Shown: one piece after another, positions 13,044-26,641 of the stretch
Layout: the number at the start of each line of letters is the position of its first letter
How positions within the stretch are numbered: position 1 is the first letter of the stretch
Assembly (NCBI GenBank): GCA_030267565.1
Contig: BRXU01000042.1
Location: 124,001 to 188,000, forward strand
DNA: 64,000 nt
Direction of reading: 5' to 3'
DNA from: Pleodorina starrii
Taxonomy: Eukaryota; Chlorophyta; Chlorophyceae; Chlamydomonadales; Volvocaceae
The notes under the pieces: model-generated
What the model saw: only the letters and a program-made list of their open reading frames with translations
Told to the model about the DNA's origin: nothing
Database searches by the model: none
Position numbers and translations under genes: made by a program

Positions 13044-16000
13044 TTAGATGTAAACGGTGGCCGTCTGCTCGGCCCCGCCCGAGGCCGGGAAGCGCACGTA
13101 GCCCGAGTAGCGCCTATCACCTATCATCGCCTCGTAATAATACTTGCCGTAAAAGCCATTGTACGGTCCGTACAATGCCGTACTGGGAAGGACGAAATTG
13201 GTTTCGGAGACCGACGTGTTCCAGGTGCTGCTCCAAAGCTTCGAAACCGTGTTTGCCGAGGCTTTGGCGGTGCCATTTAGGTGATAGATGCCGCCGTTCT
13301 TGACCCAGCTGCGGCCGTCCCAGAAGCCCCTGGATGGATGGGTGGTGGAGGATGGAGGAGGATGGAGGTGGAGGCGGCCGCAGCAGGGCGTGCGTGCAAT
13401 TGAGTGTGGGGCGCGCAAACGTGCGTGCAAACGTGTGTATATAATAAATGGCGCGGCAACGTGTATTTTTTCCGAAATAAAGCGCGCGCAAGGAAACAAT
13501 CGAACTTCGTTGGATCGCTGTGTATGCATGCGTCCGTATGTATGTGTGTTTCTATTGGTGCGTGGCGCGCGGGCCTCGTGTAGCTAACGGTCTGAGGCAC
13601 AGATAGATAAAAAAGGAGAAAGCACCAACCGCCCAGCAGCCTTTGTTACGAATACTTCTGTCACCCTAGGATTGCCGCCGCGCGCCACACCCTCCCCACC
13701 GACGGCCACGCAGCCGAGCGCGCGAGCGAATGGAGGTATGTGATGAGCGAGGGCGGACCGTGCGTGCGCCCTGTCCTGCGTCGTACTCACCACATGAGGA
13801 TGCCCTTGATGTACGGCAAGCTGAACCAGAACCTGACGTACTCGTCGTGGAGAGCGGCGTGCTCGGACTCGGTGCCCGCCCAGGCCGGGCCGCTGCTGTT
13901 CCAGGACGTCCAGAAATTGTACTCTGAAATAACCATCGAGAGGTTGAGGGCCGCGAGGGCCTCCAGCCGGGGCTTCATGTAGCGCGGTGTGGGGCGGCCG
14001 GGTGTCCAGCCCATGATGTAGGCCTGCATGTACGGCATCAGGCAGGCAGGGTTTAGCTCAATTATTGTCGAAAGTGGACCCAAGACCGAAATGGGATTAG
14101 TTCCCATCAAGTCGCTCATCAACGAGGTAGATAGGCCTTTTATATTTGCTCGCTCTACTACGTACACATACAGGCACGCATGTAGACGGCACGCAGACGG
14201 GCACACACGCACGCGAAGCTGCTGGCCCAACGAAATAAACAAAAGGCGGCGGGGACGGATGCGGCGGCTTCGCTTGCTCTCACGCACGCACGCACCCACC
14301 TACTGCATGCCAGGGGCCACGGACGGAGCTTTCGCAACAGTGCGTGCGTGGGAGTAAACATTTTACTCCGTCGCTAGTCCTTTTTCATTCGTTTGCCCAC
14401 GCGGATGTATGCATGTACGCATGCACGCACAGACACCTTAGCTTCGTTCTTGTACCTCCCCGTATGTATTGGGGAACTAGGGTTGCAGCTCTATTAGAAT
14501 ATTAGATCTAATAAGAATATAATAATATTATAATTTATTAGAATTCAGAGAAGAGTCGCCGAGGAGCGTTTAGAAGATTCTAATGTCGTACTATTATAAT
14601 GCCCCGAAACCAACGCCATTTTAAAATCAAGGCGACAGACCGAAGCCATTTCCGTCCATCCAAAATGGCCGATTCCGGTGCCGGGCCGTCAAAGACCACC
14701 ACTATGACGCTTTGGAGGGTGCCAAAGCACAAAAAACGCTGTCTGGTGGTCATTCTTCACTGTGATTCTATTCGAGGGCGTAGTTAAGCTGAAGTGCACC
14801 GTCTGCGGTGATGAGCTTGGCGCCAGGAACCCATCAGTGACAGCTCCGTACCACCTCAAAAAGCGCTCAGCAAGCAAGGCGGCTTCAAGTATCTCAGAGC
14901 AGTTCTCCAAGGTCGACAGTGGGGCCACCCCGGCCACCAAGCGGGCTCGTGGCGACGGCTCCCTAGCGTCCATCGGCAACTCCGTCGCGAGCGCCGTGCA
15001 GTCGAGGGACAAGCTTGCCCTTAGGGACAAGTAATAGCTTCTTGCCGCTGACTTTAGTGTGTTCTGGGTGCTTTGGAGCCAGTCTCGGGCTATGGCACCC
15101 GTGGGTTTGGCTGGCAGCCCCCCCGAGGAGTTGCCGAACTCCGCAAGTTATTTAAGTAAACGTTTGCGATAGTAAGAGAGATCACATAGCCGAAATTTCA
15201 GCCTCAAAAGACTTTATTTAAACCAAGTTGCCCCCTCTCTTCTAATATTAGTTCTAACTTCTAATAAGAATTAATATTAGATTTATATTAGAACGCTTGG
15301 CATTCTAATAATACATGCAACCCTATGGGGAACGAACCCATGCGTCCCGCCATCCACCAACGCAATCCCCGCCCGCCCACCCACCTGCACTCCGATGCAG
15401 TGGATCGGGACCTTTGCCGCCTTCATGTTCTTCACCAGCTGCACAAACTGTGGCCAGTCGTCCGCCGTGATGAGACCGTAGTCGTTGAGACAGAGCTGCG
15501 CGGTGGGGTCGGCGGCGGCAGCCCAGCGGAAGCCGTCGTACAGGATGCTCGGCCACATGCCCGGGCAGTTCTGAATGAAGTCGAGCTTGTGGACCACTTC
15601 ATTGAAGACGTCGTACTGCTTGAACATGCCCCTGCGTGGTGATGCATCATTATTAATTCATTTTATTATGGGCAGATCGTGATCGAGGTAGGGCCGAAAT
15701 AATAAGCATGAATTTGTCGATAGGATCGGACACGAGCGATTGATGACGACTGGATGGCTAGAACGCACGACCGAACGAACACAAGCAAGCGATCGAGGAA
15801 CAATGCATGCCGTGCTGGCTGGCTGGGCTTGCTCCGTCGGGCGGCTGCTGTCCATCCGTGCGTTCCCCCATCACATGCATGTATGCGTGCATGTACCCAA
15901 TTCCATATGTGCAAATCATCCAGAACACAACGCCAGTCGATGCAAACTAACACATACAATATTGATAGATGACGACGTCACCCATCCAGCCGCTCGCTAT

Positions 16001-16359
16001 CCGTCGCTCACTCACTTGAAGGCAGTGACCTCCCGAGTGATGCGCGTGTACAGGTAGTCCCGATAGTTGGCACAGCCCTTCTGCAGACGGCAAACGAAGT
16101 AAGGAATAATCAAAGCGCAGTTGCACGTATGTATGTATGCATGTTAACGTGCGTGCCGCGCGACGGAGCGAGGGAATGAAGTTGGACCGGTTAATGATTG
16201 CACAGGTACGTACGTGCAGAGGAGAGTGCATGAAGTAAACTCTGTACTGAGTCTCTGTGTGTGATGATCTACGTTTATGTATGTGCGCTACCTACGCAGC
16301 CGCGGTTTACACCGTTGCCGTGCGTGTGGTACCGGCGGCACCTTCGTTGCACGAAATAA

Positions 16360-16435
<76 letters not shown>

Positions 16436-19400
16436 TAATATAATATAATATAATATAATATAATATATAATTCCCCGGTCCCAGTCTTCCCCCGCCACCG
16501 CGTTGCATGTCGCCTTTGGTTAGCCAGTAGATAGATACGAGAGCTACGGTGGGGCATGCACCTGTCTTCCTTGCTGAGGTGGCAACTAGAGCCGTCTATC
16601 AACGCACGGTGTTCTATTCGCATGGCTTAGTTCTATTATCTAGCCTCTCTACGTGCACGCACCTGACGAGACCAGTGCTTCGCAAAGGCGGCATCCGCGG
16701 TATACCTGCATGCATACAGCAGCAGCAAATCGTTCAGAGCGCAGCGCGAAGATAGAACGAACCGTTATTACCTACGTTTATTTGTATCATCACGCAATCA
16801 ACATTAGCGCATTTATTGTGGATAAACCACCATGCACACCTAGCTATCGATCGAGGACGTGCGTGGATGGCCCTCGATCGATCGATCCGAGCTGCGCCGC
16901 CTTACTTCATTCCTCAGCCTCCGTCGAGATGCCCGTGTCCGTGCACATGCCGTTTATCTATGTACAGCCGACCAAACGAAACTGCCGGGTGGGCACCCCG
17001 ACTTCGAGTTCCAAATCCGTCCACTCGCCCCCGCACACAGCAGTCAGGCAAGCCCACGTACGCGCATCATGTCATATATCTACATACATATACGCATACA
17101 TATATATTTATATAGTGCATCATCAAGCAACTTACCATTCCAGCGTGTGGCCGCGCGCCAGTACGAAGTCATTGGCAGCGGCGAACTTGATGTGGCTGTT
17201 CAGGATGTAGCTGTATTGGTTGGAGTAATTCCCTTGCGTTGGCTCGTAGCTCTGCATGCATGGCGGGTGTCGCGGCGGCGTGAATATGTATGCACCATCC
17301 ACACAGCAACTATATATCAAAAGCAATCGATCAATAAAAGCGCGCGCGCAGGCCGGCTCGCAGACAGGCGGGCAGTTTGCAGGCGGGCTCGCAGTCGTCA
17401 TGAACGCAGGCAGGCAAGAGGACAGGCATTAACGCCCCTTGCTTGTCCCTCGCCCCTCATCATCGTGAGGTGGGGTGATCACCTCCCCCTCACCTCCCGT
17501 ATCGATTATTAGTATATATAGCCCCTTGTTTCCTAACTATTGCTTATTTTACACATCTTTCTTTTGAAAGGCAACTACCTAATAACATATATAAGTGGAT
17601 GGACTAACGTATCGAGGTATAATACGTAAATGAATGAAGCAGGCCGGACAGGGGCCGGACGACGACAAATAATAAACTGTGCGACATCTATCTATCCGCT
17701 CATCAGCTCCTGGTGATCAGACAAACGGCAAAATAGCATATTCTAATAACACGCTTGTGATAAATGAATTGCAAGACGGAGCTGGCCACGATCATAGATT
17801 GCACGGCGAGCGAGGGAGCCCGCCGACATATATACGTACGTTCGTCCTTCTTTTAGCCTGTTACGCTCGCTGATTGTATGTAGATGACTGCGTGGGTCGG
17901 ACCCGCCCGCCCGCCGGCCGCATTATTATTCTTATCCGTCAACTTAAAAGAAAATAAATCACTCACCGGCCACTTGAATCCATTTTCGGGCACGAGCGCG
18001 TTGAAGTGCTTCTTGGCAGTATCCAGGTACCAGCTCAGGTTCGCGGACGGGATGGATGACATCTCCATGGCCGAGCCGAATGGGAAGTCGTGCATCGCCA
18101 GGCGCAGCTTTAGGGAGGCAATCCTGGTGCCAGCAAGGGCCTGCTGCTGCTGTTGCTGCAAGCAAGCAAGCATGTAGGCGCGCGGTCCCCAAGCCGGAAC
18201 GCAACCGATCGATGGCGGAAAAAGGCAGCAGGCAGGTAGGTGCATACGTAGACAGCAGGCAGCGAGGTAAGCCGCCCACGCAGTACGTACGTAAGCGGGA
18301 AGGTACCTAACTAACAAACCTCATGACGCGCGCCAACCAATTATCGTTCAGAGAGCAGCAGATCCGGTAAGGCAGCCGGCAGCCGGCCGGCCGGCAGCAG
18401 ATCCGGTAAGACAGCTAGCCACGCACCCTGCCACGCACAGCTTTTAAAGGTATCCGCCGTCTGATGCTCGATGGCACGATGCGAATAATGCCACTGCCGC
18501 TGCCTACATATATATTTGCCTATCTCCGCTACTCCACGTACACGCGCACGTACATTATTGTCGGTGCTCTTCTTCACAAACTGAATAGAGAAGTTGCCCT
18601 TTCGATAGGTGTTGATGCGCGCCGCCACGTTGGTCTGGTTGAAGTAGTTGTTCGCGTCATCGGCGGCGGGGATACTGCTGCTGCTGACGCGCGCCGCGAC
18701 CACCGCCGATCGCGGAATGGCGCCCACCGCCGCCAGAGAAAAGTCATCCACAAACACTGCTCCGGCGAGTAGGCCCAGGTCGAGCGTGTAGTGGTAGACG
18801 GCGGACTTGGCGGTGGGCTTGAAGCTGGGGAGGCACATCTGCTGCCACTCCGTGGTGGCCTGCAGTGCATCGCATCGATATACAACAGCGAGCGAGCGAC
18901 GTGTACCGTATTCCGTATAGGCAGGGTATATATGTATGCATGTGCAGACGGATAAATGAAAGCACATACATGCGCATATGCATACATATTGATGCATCAT
19001 GTACTGAGCATTACTCGTGTATGTGTAGGTAGGGTCGTTACTTTATTTTTGTGTATGTGTCGTACGTACAGTTAATGTCTGATACGTAATCATAGTAATA
19101 TTAGTACTCATAGTTGACCGGCGGCATACAGATAGACCGACCCAGCGAGCAGAACGCGTTGCGCCAAACACGTTAGTTATGCACTCACCTCCCCACTGCT
19201 GATTGTAGCCCAAACATGGCCATCCTCTGTGACCAGGTTCATTGTTAGGGCGGCCCCGCCGGCAATGGTGGTGCGCACCCAGATGCACGCCGAGTAGGCT
19301 TGCGACGCGGACAGCTCGAAAGCTTGTGACTTAAGTTGCACACCCCATGCTCCATCCGACGCCAGCTCCGTCGTTATGTTGACCGCGATACCATAGGCCC

Positions 19401-19623
19401 CCGTCCGTGCCGCCCCAGTGCTCGCGAAGTCGAAGGTCACAACCGGGCATGGGCAACCCCAGTCGCGCACCAGCGTCGTCCAGGTCTCAGCAGATTCGCC
19501 TGGCTCCCAGCTGGTCGAATAAAGGACCAATTGTTGTTTTTGCGACTGCGCACCCGAGAAGGTCAACAATGCCAGTAGGGCGCTGACGAAATTTGAAGTC
19601 TGCCGGCTCCAGATTCTTGCCAT
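13044..19623 (-). CDS. Secreted GH10 glycoside hydrolase (endo-xylanase type) with CBM-like module, copy A
   Basis: Nine exons on the minus strand give 634 residues without a stop: 19189-19623, 18554-18859, 17967-18140, 17136-17251, 16663-16705, 16016-16080, 15385-15631, 13791-14023, 13044-13329, all bounded by GT-AG. The ATG at 19,623 opens a signal peptide (hydrophobic core SALLALLTFSGA). Residues about 30-215 resemble CBM4/9 modules; about 225-630 form the GH10 barrel, with FPFGS, ARGHTLEW, the acid/base Glu391 in YDVFNE, the nucleophile Glu496 in VISEYNF, and LMWGFWDG. GH10 enzymes cut beta-1,4-xylan; the true substrate here is unknown. The His usual after the IGxQ motif is Tyr464. Intron 5 holds an AAT repeat and intron 7 a hAT element. 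Exon 3 could alternatively start 15 bp upstream, adding five Gln. Confidence 0.88.
14478..15325. mobile_element. hAT-superfamily DNA transposon, non-autonomous, in GH10-A intron 7
   Basis: The element begins TAGGGTTGCA and ends with its exact reverse complement TGCAACCCTA. It is flanked on both sides by the 8-bp direct repeat TGGGGAAC (14,470-14,477 and 15,326-15,333). An 8-bp target duplication and ends of the form TAGGG are the known signature of hAT elements. AT-rich subterminal motifs (TTCTAATA and TATTAGAA) cluster inside both ends, as hAT transposases usually require. At 848 bp it cannot encode a full transposase, and only a zinc-finger-like fragment remains. Confidence 0.88.
14665..15034 (+). 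pseudogene. hAT transposase N-terminal remnant with BED-like zinc finger
   Basis: A short open stretch starts at the ATG at 14,665. A second frame (about 14,770-15,034) reads KLKCTVCGDELGARN and then YHLKKR, a Cys-x2-Cys followed by His as in the BED finger that opens many hAT transposases. The two parts lie in different frames, so either a small intron or a frameshift separates them. No catalytic or dimerisation region follows, so this is a relic. The assignment rests on the C-x2-C/H pattern plus its position inside a hAT-type element. Confidence 0.55.
16355..16470. repeat. AAT trinucleotide then AATAT microsatellite
   Basis: About 25 AAT units are followed by about seven AATAT units. It lies in intron 5 of GH10 copy A, between the 43-bp and 65-bp exons. 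Confidence 0.95.
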
Positions 19624-22114
<2,491 letters not shown>

Positions 22115-25100
22115 CTACAGCAGGTATGCTGTTACCGTCTGGACACCCCCGCTGGCGGCCGGAAAGCGCACGTAGCCCGTGTACGTCTTAGTGCCGATCT
22201 TGACCTCATAGTAGTACTTGCCGTAAAAGCCGTTGTACGGGCCGTACACTCCCGTACTAGGCAGGCTGAAGACTTTGGCATCATCGACCGTCGTATTCCA
22301 AGTGGTACCCCAAAGCCTGGTCAGGGCCTCGGCGGAGGCTTTGGCGGTGCCGTTGGGGTAATAGATCCCGCCATTGGCGATCCAATTGGCAGAATCCCAG
22401 AAGCCCCTGTATGTATGTGCGAGCGCGAATGAAGGAGATCGGGAATGGAACACGCACGCACGGGCGTGATCGAAACACATATTCATTTACCTACCGGCGG
22501 TACCAGCAACTCAGGCACACAGTGCGTAGGTCCGCGGCGGGCTTGATGAATGACACAAACAGTTGGTTGAGGACTGGGTATATATGTAGGCCCCTAGCTG
22601 CGCTGGCTAGCCAGCTAGCTAGATAGCTGGCTAGATAGCCACATAAAGGGTGGCTAGGCCCAATCTAGGTACGTAACAACGAACTTACCACATGAGGACG
22701 CCCTTGATGTACGGATAACTAAACCAGAATCTGACGTATTCCTCGTGGAGAGCGGCGTGCTCGGACTCGGTGCCCGCCCAGACCGGGCCGTTGGTGTTGT
22801 AGTACGAGAGGAAGTTATATTCGGTTATGATGAGGGAGAGGTTGAGAGCCGCGAGCGCGTCGAGGCGGGGCTTCATGTAAACCGGCGTGGGGCGGTTCTG
22901 AGTCGACACATAGGCCTGTGTACGTGCATCGTCGATGCACGTACGGCAGCAAGACACGGACGGTTTGGGAGAGGGTCGGTTTGGTACGGCACTCATCTGC
23001 TGGCGAGGTCACGCAGACGGATTCTTTGAGGTTTCGGACGTCTATTAACTCCCATTAGACCCACGCAATCAAAGCAACGGAGCCGTCTGCCATGAGGCAC
23101 ATGCAGCAGGCGCCGGTCCATGGCTGCCGCCATGCACCACGCGATCATCCGCGAGAGCGAGTTGGCCTAGCTCTCAGCAGGCAGGGATGGATCCGTTGTC
23201 CGCGCGCTCATCATGCACCGCCCCGTCCACCCACCTGCACTCCGATGCAGTGGATCGGGACCTTTGCCGCCTTCATGTTCTTCACCAGCTGCACAAACTG
23301 TGGCCAGTCGTCCGCCGTGATGAGACCGTAGTCGTTGAGGCAGAGCTGCGCGGTGGGGTCGGCGGCGGCAGCCCAGCGGAAGCCGTCGTACAGGATGCCC
23401 GGCCACATGCCCGGGCAGTTCTGCACAAAGTCGAGCTCGTGCACAATCTCGTTGAAAACGTCGTACTGCTTGAACATGCCCCTGGGTGGATGGCGGATGA
23501 GTGGCGCCGGCGGAAGGATCACTAGGGTTTTCGGGTTTAAGGTTTCAAGGTTTTAGGGCTATGGGTTTTAAAGGCGGAAGGATCCTTTAGGGCGGAAGGA
23601 GGGAGGGGCAGGACGAACGGGCCTACTACGTACTCCCCTCCGTTTGATAGGGCCGCCGTACACATGCATACCTACATACATACGATACCCAATAATCGAT
23701 CGACCCTAGCACCCTACGTACTATGCCATCCTCGATCGGCGTGTCCGCCGTCACAAGGGGCTAAAGTAAGGCGGGCAGGATTGGCCGCAAGCAATCAAGC
23801 AAGACAAGAACAGACGGAGGGCGACGTACGTATGGGCTGCCTGCTGCGACGCTGTTTCCGGCCGTGCACACTCACTTGAATGCGGTGACTTCCCGAGTAA
23901 TGCGCGTGTACAGATAGGAGCGGTAGGCGTCGCAGCCGGCCTGCAGCAGGGGATCGGGGGGGCCGGGGGGCAGGGCAGGGATCAAGCGATCAAGAGGCCA
24001 CTGGTGCTTGGTTGGATGTTTGGTGTCGAGTGCGCGCACGCTGGCCATACCAAGCTGTCTTACAACCACTTCGTTGTGGGCCCGCCCGCCCGCCCTGCTG
24101 CTGCTGCTGCGCACCTTTCGTGACCAGTGCTGGGGAAAGCCCCATGCTGCCGTTAACCTGCGAGCGAGGATCGACGGGGGAGAGCGCAAAGAAGCGAGCG
24201 AGGCAGCATCGAACAGCGAGCGACAGTCTTACTTGCAGCGGATGGATGATCAGGTTCGTGCCAATCGATTATTAGGGCAGCCGCGCCGCGGCGTTAGTCG
24301 TTATGCCTGATGACTGGTACGATGGATAGATGGTGCAGTAGATCGATCGATAGACGACGCACTAGAGAGTGAGTTGGCGGCTCGGAACTCCCACGCAAGC
24401 TCGCAAGCGACTCACCATTCCAGCGTGTGCCCGCGCGCCAGCACGAAATCATTGCTGGTGGAAAAGTTGATGTGGTTTTTCATGATGTAGTTGTAACGGC
24501 TACTGTACTGTCCCTGTACGGGCTCGTACGACTGCACGGGAGACCACATGCGTGGCGTAATAATTAGTACGAGCAAGTCACACACTCACTTGTTCATTCA
24601 CGCATACACGTGCATTCATTCTCTCATCATACCAGCCAACCCCAAAGCAACCCCGCCGTTGCATTTCACACATACAGCACAAAGAGGCACCGCGCGCGCA
24701 AGCACCCCCGCCCTCTCAATCCGTCCGTCAGTCGTATATATACCATCTATACATTCGCTCACCGGCCACTTCAGCGACCACTCCGGCACGAGGGCGTTGA
24801 AGTGTTTCTTGGCGGTTGCCAGGTACCAGCTAAGGCGGTCGCTGGGGACGCCGTCCCATTCCAGCGCCGAGCCGAATGGAAAGTCGTGCATCGCCAGGCG
24901 CAGCTTTAGGGAGGTAAGCTTGGTGCCCCCAAGGGCCTGCCGGGAGCGAGAGCGACGGAATGCAAACGAGCAAGTGCGTATAAGCAAAGGCAGGGAAGAA
25001 AGCAAGCGGCGAGGGACCGACGGGCGGAATGAAGGAAATGATGATAAGCCAGCGGCGGGCATCGGGCGCACGAATCGGCCTGCTGCCTGGCTCGAGTGTT

Positions 25101-26641
25101 GGTGCGCCGCCTTACTTGTGGATGGGTGGCCGGGGCCCACCGCTGATTGGGGAGCCTGGTGGCTGATAACGCCCCGCCCGTAACACACCCGGGTTCGCGC
25201 GTTCCTGTTGAATGGTTAGTTCCTGTTGTCTGCCCTGGTCGTCGCGCCTTCCGTAGCCCTATCTACGTGCCGTAGCCCTCGTCGTCTCCATCCGCTGCTA
25301 TGCACGGCGGATTAGTTCGACCCCTCGCTCCCAGGGTCTATCTGCGACCTACGTACCTACCCCGTACATCTACCCCGTCACAAAACCAACCAGATATCGG
25401 AGATACGATGAGAACCACTACCAGAACCAGCAATTGTATCGTCTACCGAATGGATGTATCGTCATACATTGCCCGCGCGCCGGCAGGGACGGACGGGCAA
25501 AACGTAGCAGCAGGGCGCAGCAGCCGTCCAGCAGCAGTCCGCGCTGGAGCGAGGCACCCACGCGCGCCTACAAGCATCGATACACACCTTGTTGGTTGTC
25601 TTGTTCACAAACTTGATGGAGAAGTTGCCTTTGCGGTGGGTCCTGATCCGCGCGTCGACGTTGGTCGAGTTGCAGTAGGCTGCGTCCTGCGCGGCGGTGT
25701 TGCGCTGCGCCACCAGCGAGTAGTCGTCCACGAACACGGTGCCGGGCAGCAGTCCCAAGTCGAGGACGTAATAGTACCTTGCGGAGGAGACGGGGGGCGT
25801 GAAGGCGGGGATGCAGACCTGCCGCCACTCCGCCGTGACCTACACAACGTGACGACATGTGAGAGGCAACAAACAGCAGGCAAGCAATACGTAGGGATGC
25901 ACCGGGCCGGGTATGACTATCTAGGCGGGCGGGGATGACTACCACCGTAGTAGGGCGAGGGGTGATGAGGGTTTGCGCGCGTGGGTGCGCCCAGCAACAT
26001 ACAATCGCAGGTTTAACAGGTTCAAGCCGGGAGTCGTCGGCTGGGAGTCGTCGGCGGCGGTGTTGCACGCGGTCGAGACACAGCACGTAAAAGGACATAC
26101 ACCCGACCTGTCGTCGGTGAGCCACGCACAACGAACGAAGCGAGGACCAGCAGGTACGTGAAAGACTGCTGCGTGCTGAGCAAGTAGCAGAACGCGCACA
26201 CCCACCCACCGCAACACTGCTTCCGGCCGCCCAGACGTAATCAGCCACCGCCATGAGGTTCATCGACACAGTGGCCCCATCGGCGTTGGTGGTGCGCACC
26301 CAGAAGCACGCTGTGTAGACTTGCGACGAGGAAAGGTTGAAATATGGCGACTGGAGCTGAACGTGCCACCCCTCGGAAGAAGGTGTTGAAACAGCAACCG
26401 CGACGCCATAGCTCCCCGTCCGAGCCGCCGGAGCGCTTGCGAAGTTGAAGCTCGCGGCCGGACAAGGGCATGCCCAGTTTCGGACGAGTGTCGTCCAGGT
26501 TCCGGTAGAAGAGGCCGCTTCCCAGCTTGTCGAATAAATGATTGTTTGTGGCGTTTGAGAATCAGCGCTGTGGGCTGCAAACGCCGCCAGCAGAAGGAAG
26601 CCGGCGAGAAAGGCGTTATTCTCTTGATTCCACCGTGACAT
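22115..26641 (-). CDS. Secreted GH10 glycoside hydrolase (endo-xylanase type) with CBM-like module, copy B
   Basis: Paralogue of the gene at 13,044-19,623, same strand and order. Exons: 26210-26641, 25588-25839, 24763-24936, 24416-24531, 24115-24157, 23876-23940, 23235-23481, 22689-22915, 22115-22406; 615 residues. Exons 3 to 7 have exactly the lengths of copy A, and all eight intron phases agree. The ATG at 26,641 starts a signal peptide (core FLAGFLLLAAFAA). A CBM4/9-like module is followed by the GH10 domain, with Glu372 as acid/base (YDVFNE) and Glu475 as nucleophile (ITEYNF). Copy B is 18 residues shorter in exon 2, lacking a Ser/Ala-rich stretch, and two shorter in exon 8. It also has Tyr445 where GH10 enzymes usually have His. 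Introns are shorter than in A and none holds the hAT element. Confidence 0.88.

Noticed and set aside
22970..22996. In-frame ATG as start of a separate small GH10-like gene
   Set aside because: Copy A shows that this is exon 8 of a longer gene with the acceptor at 22,915; the preceding codons are intron.
25180..25330. Possible tRNA T-arm-like words such as GGGTTCGCGC and GTTCGACCCC
   Set aside because: No matching acceptor, D-arm or anticodon arm can be paired at the right spacing.
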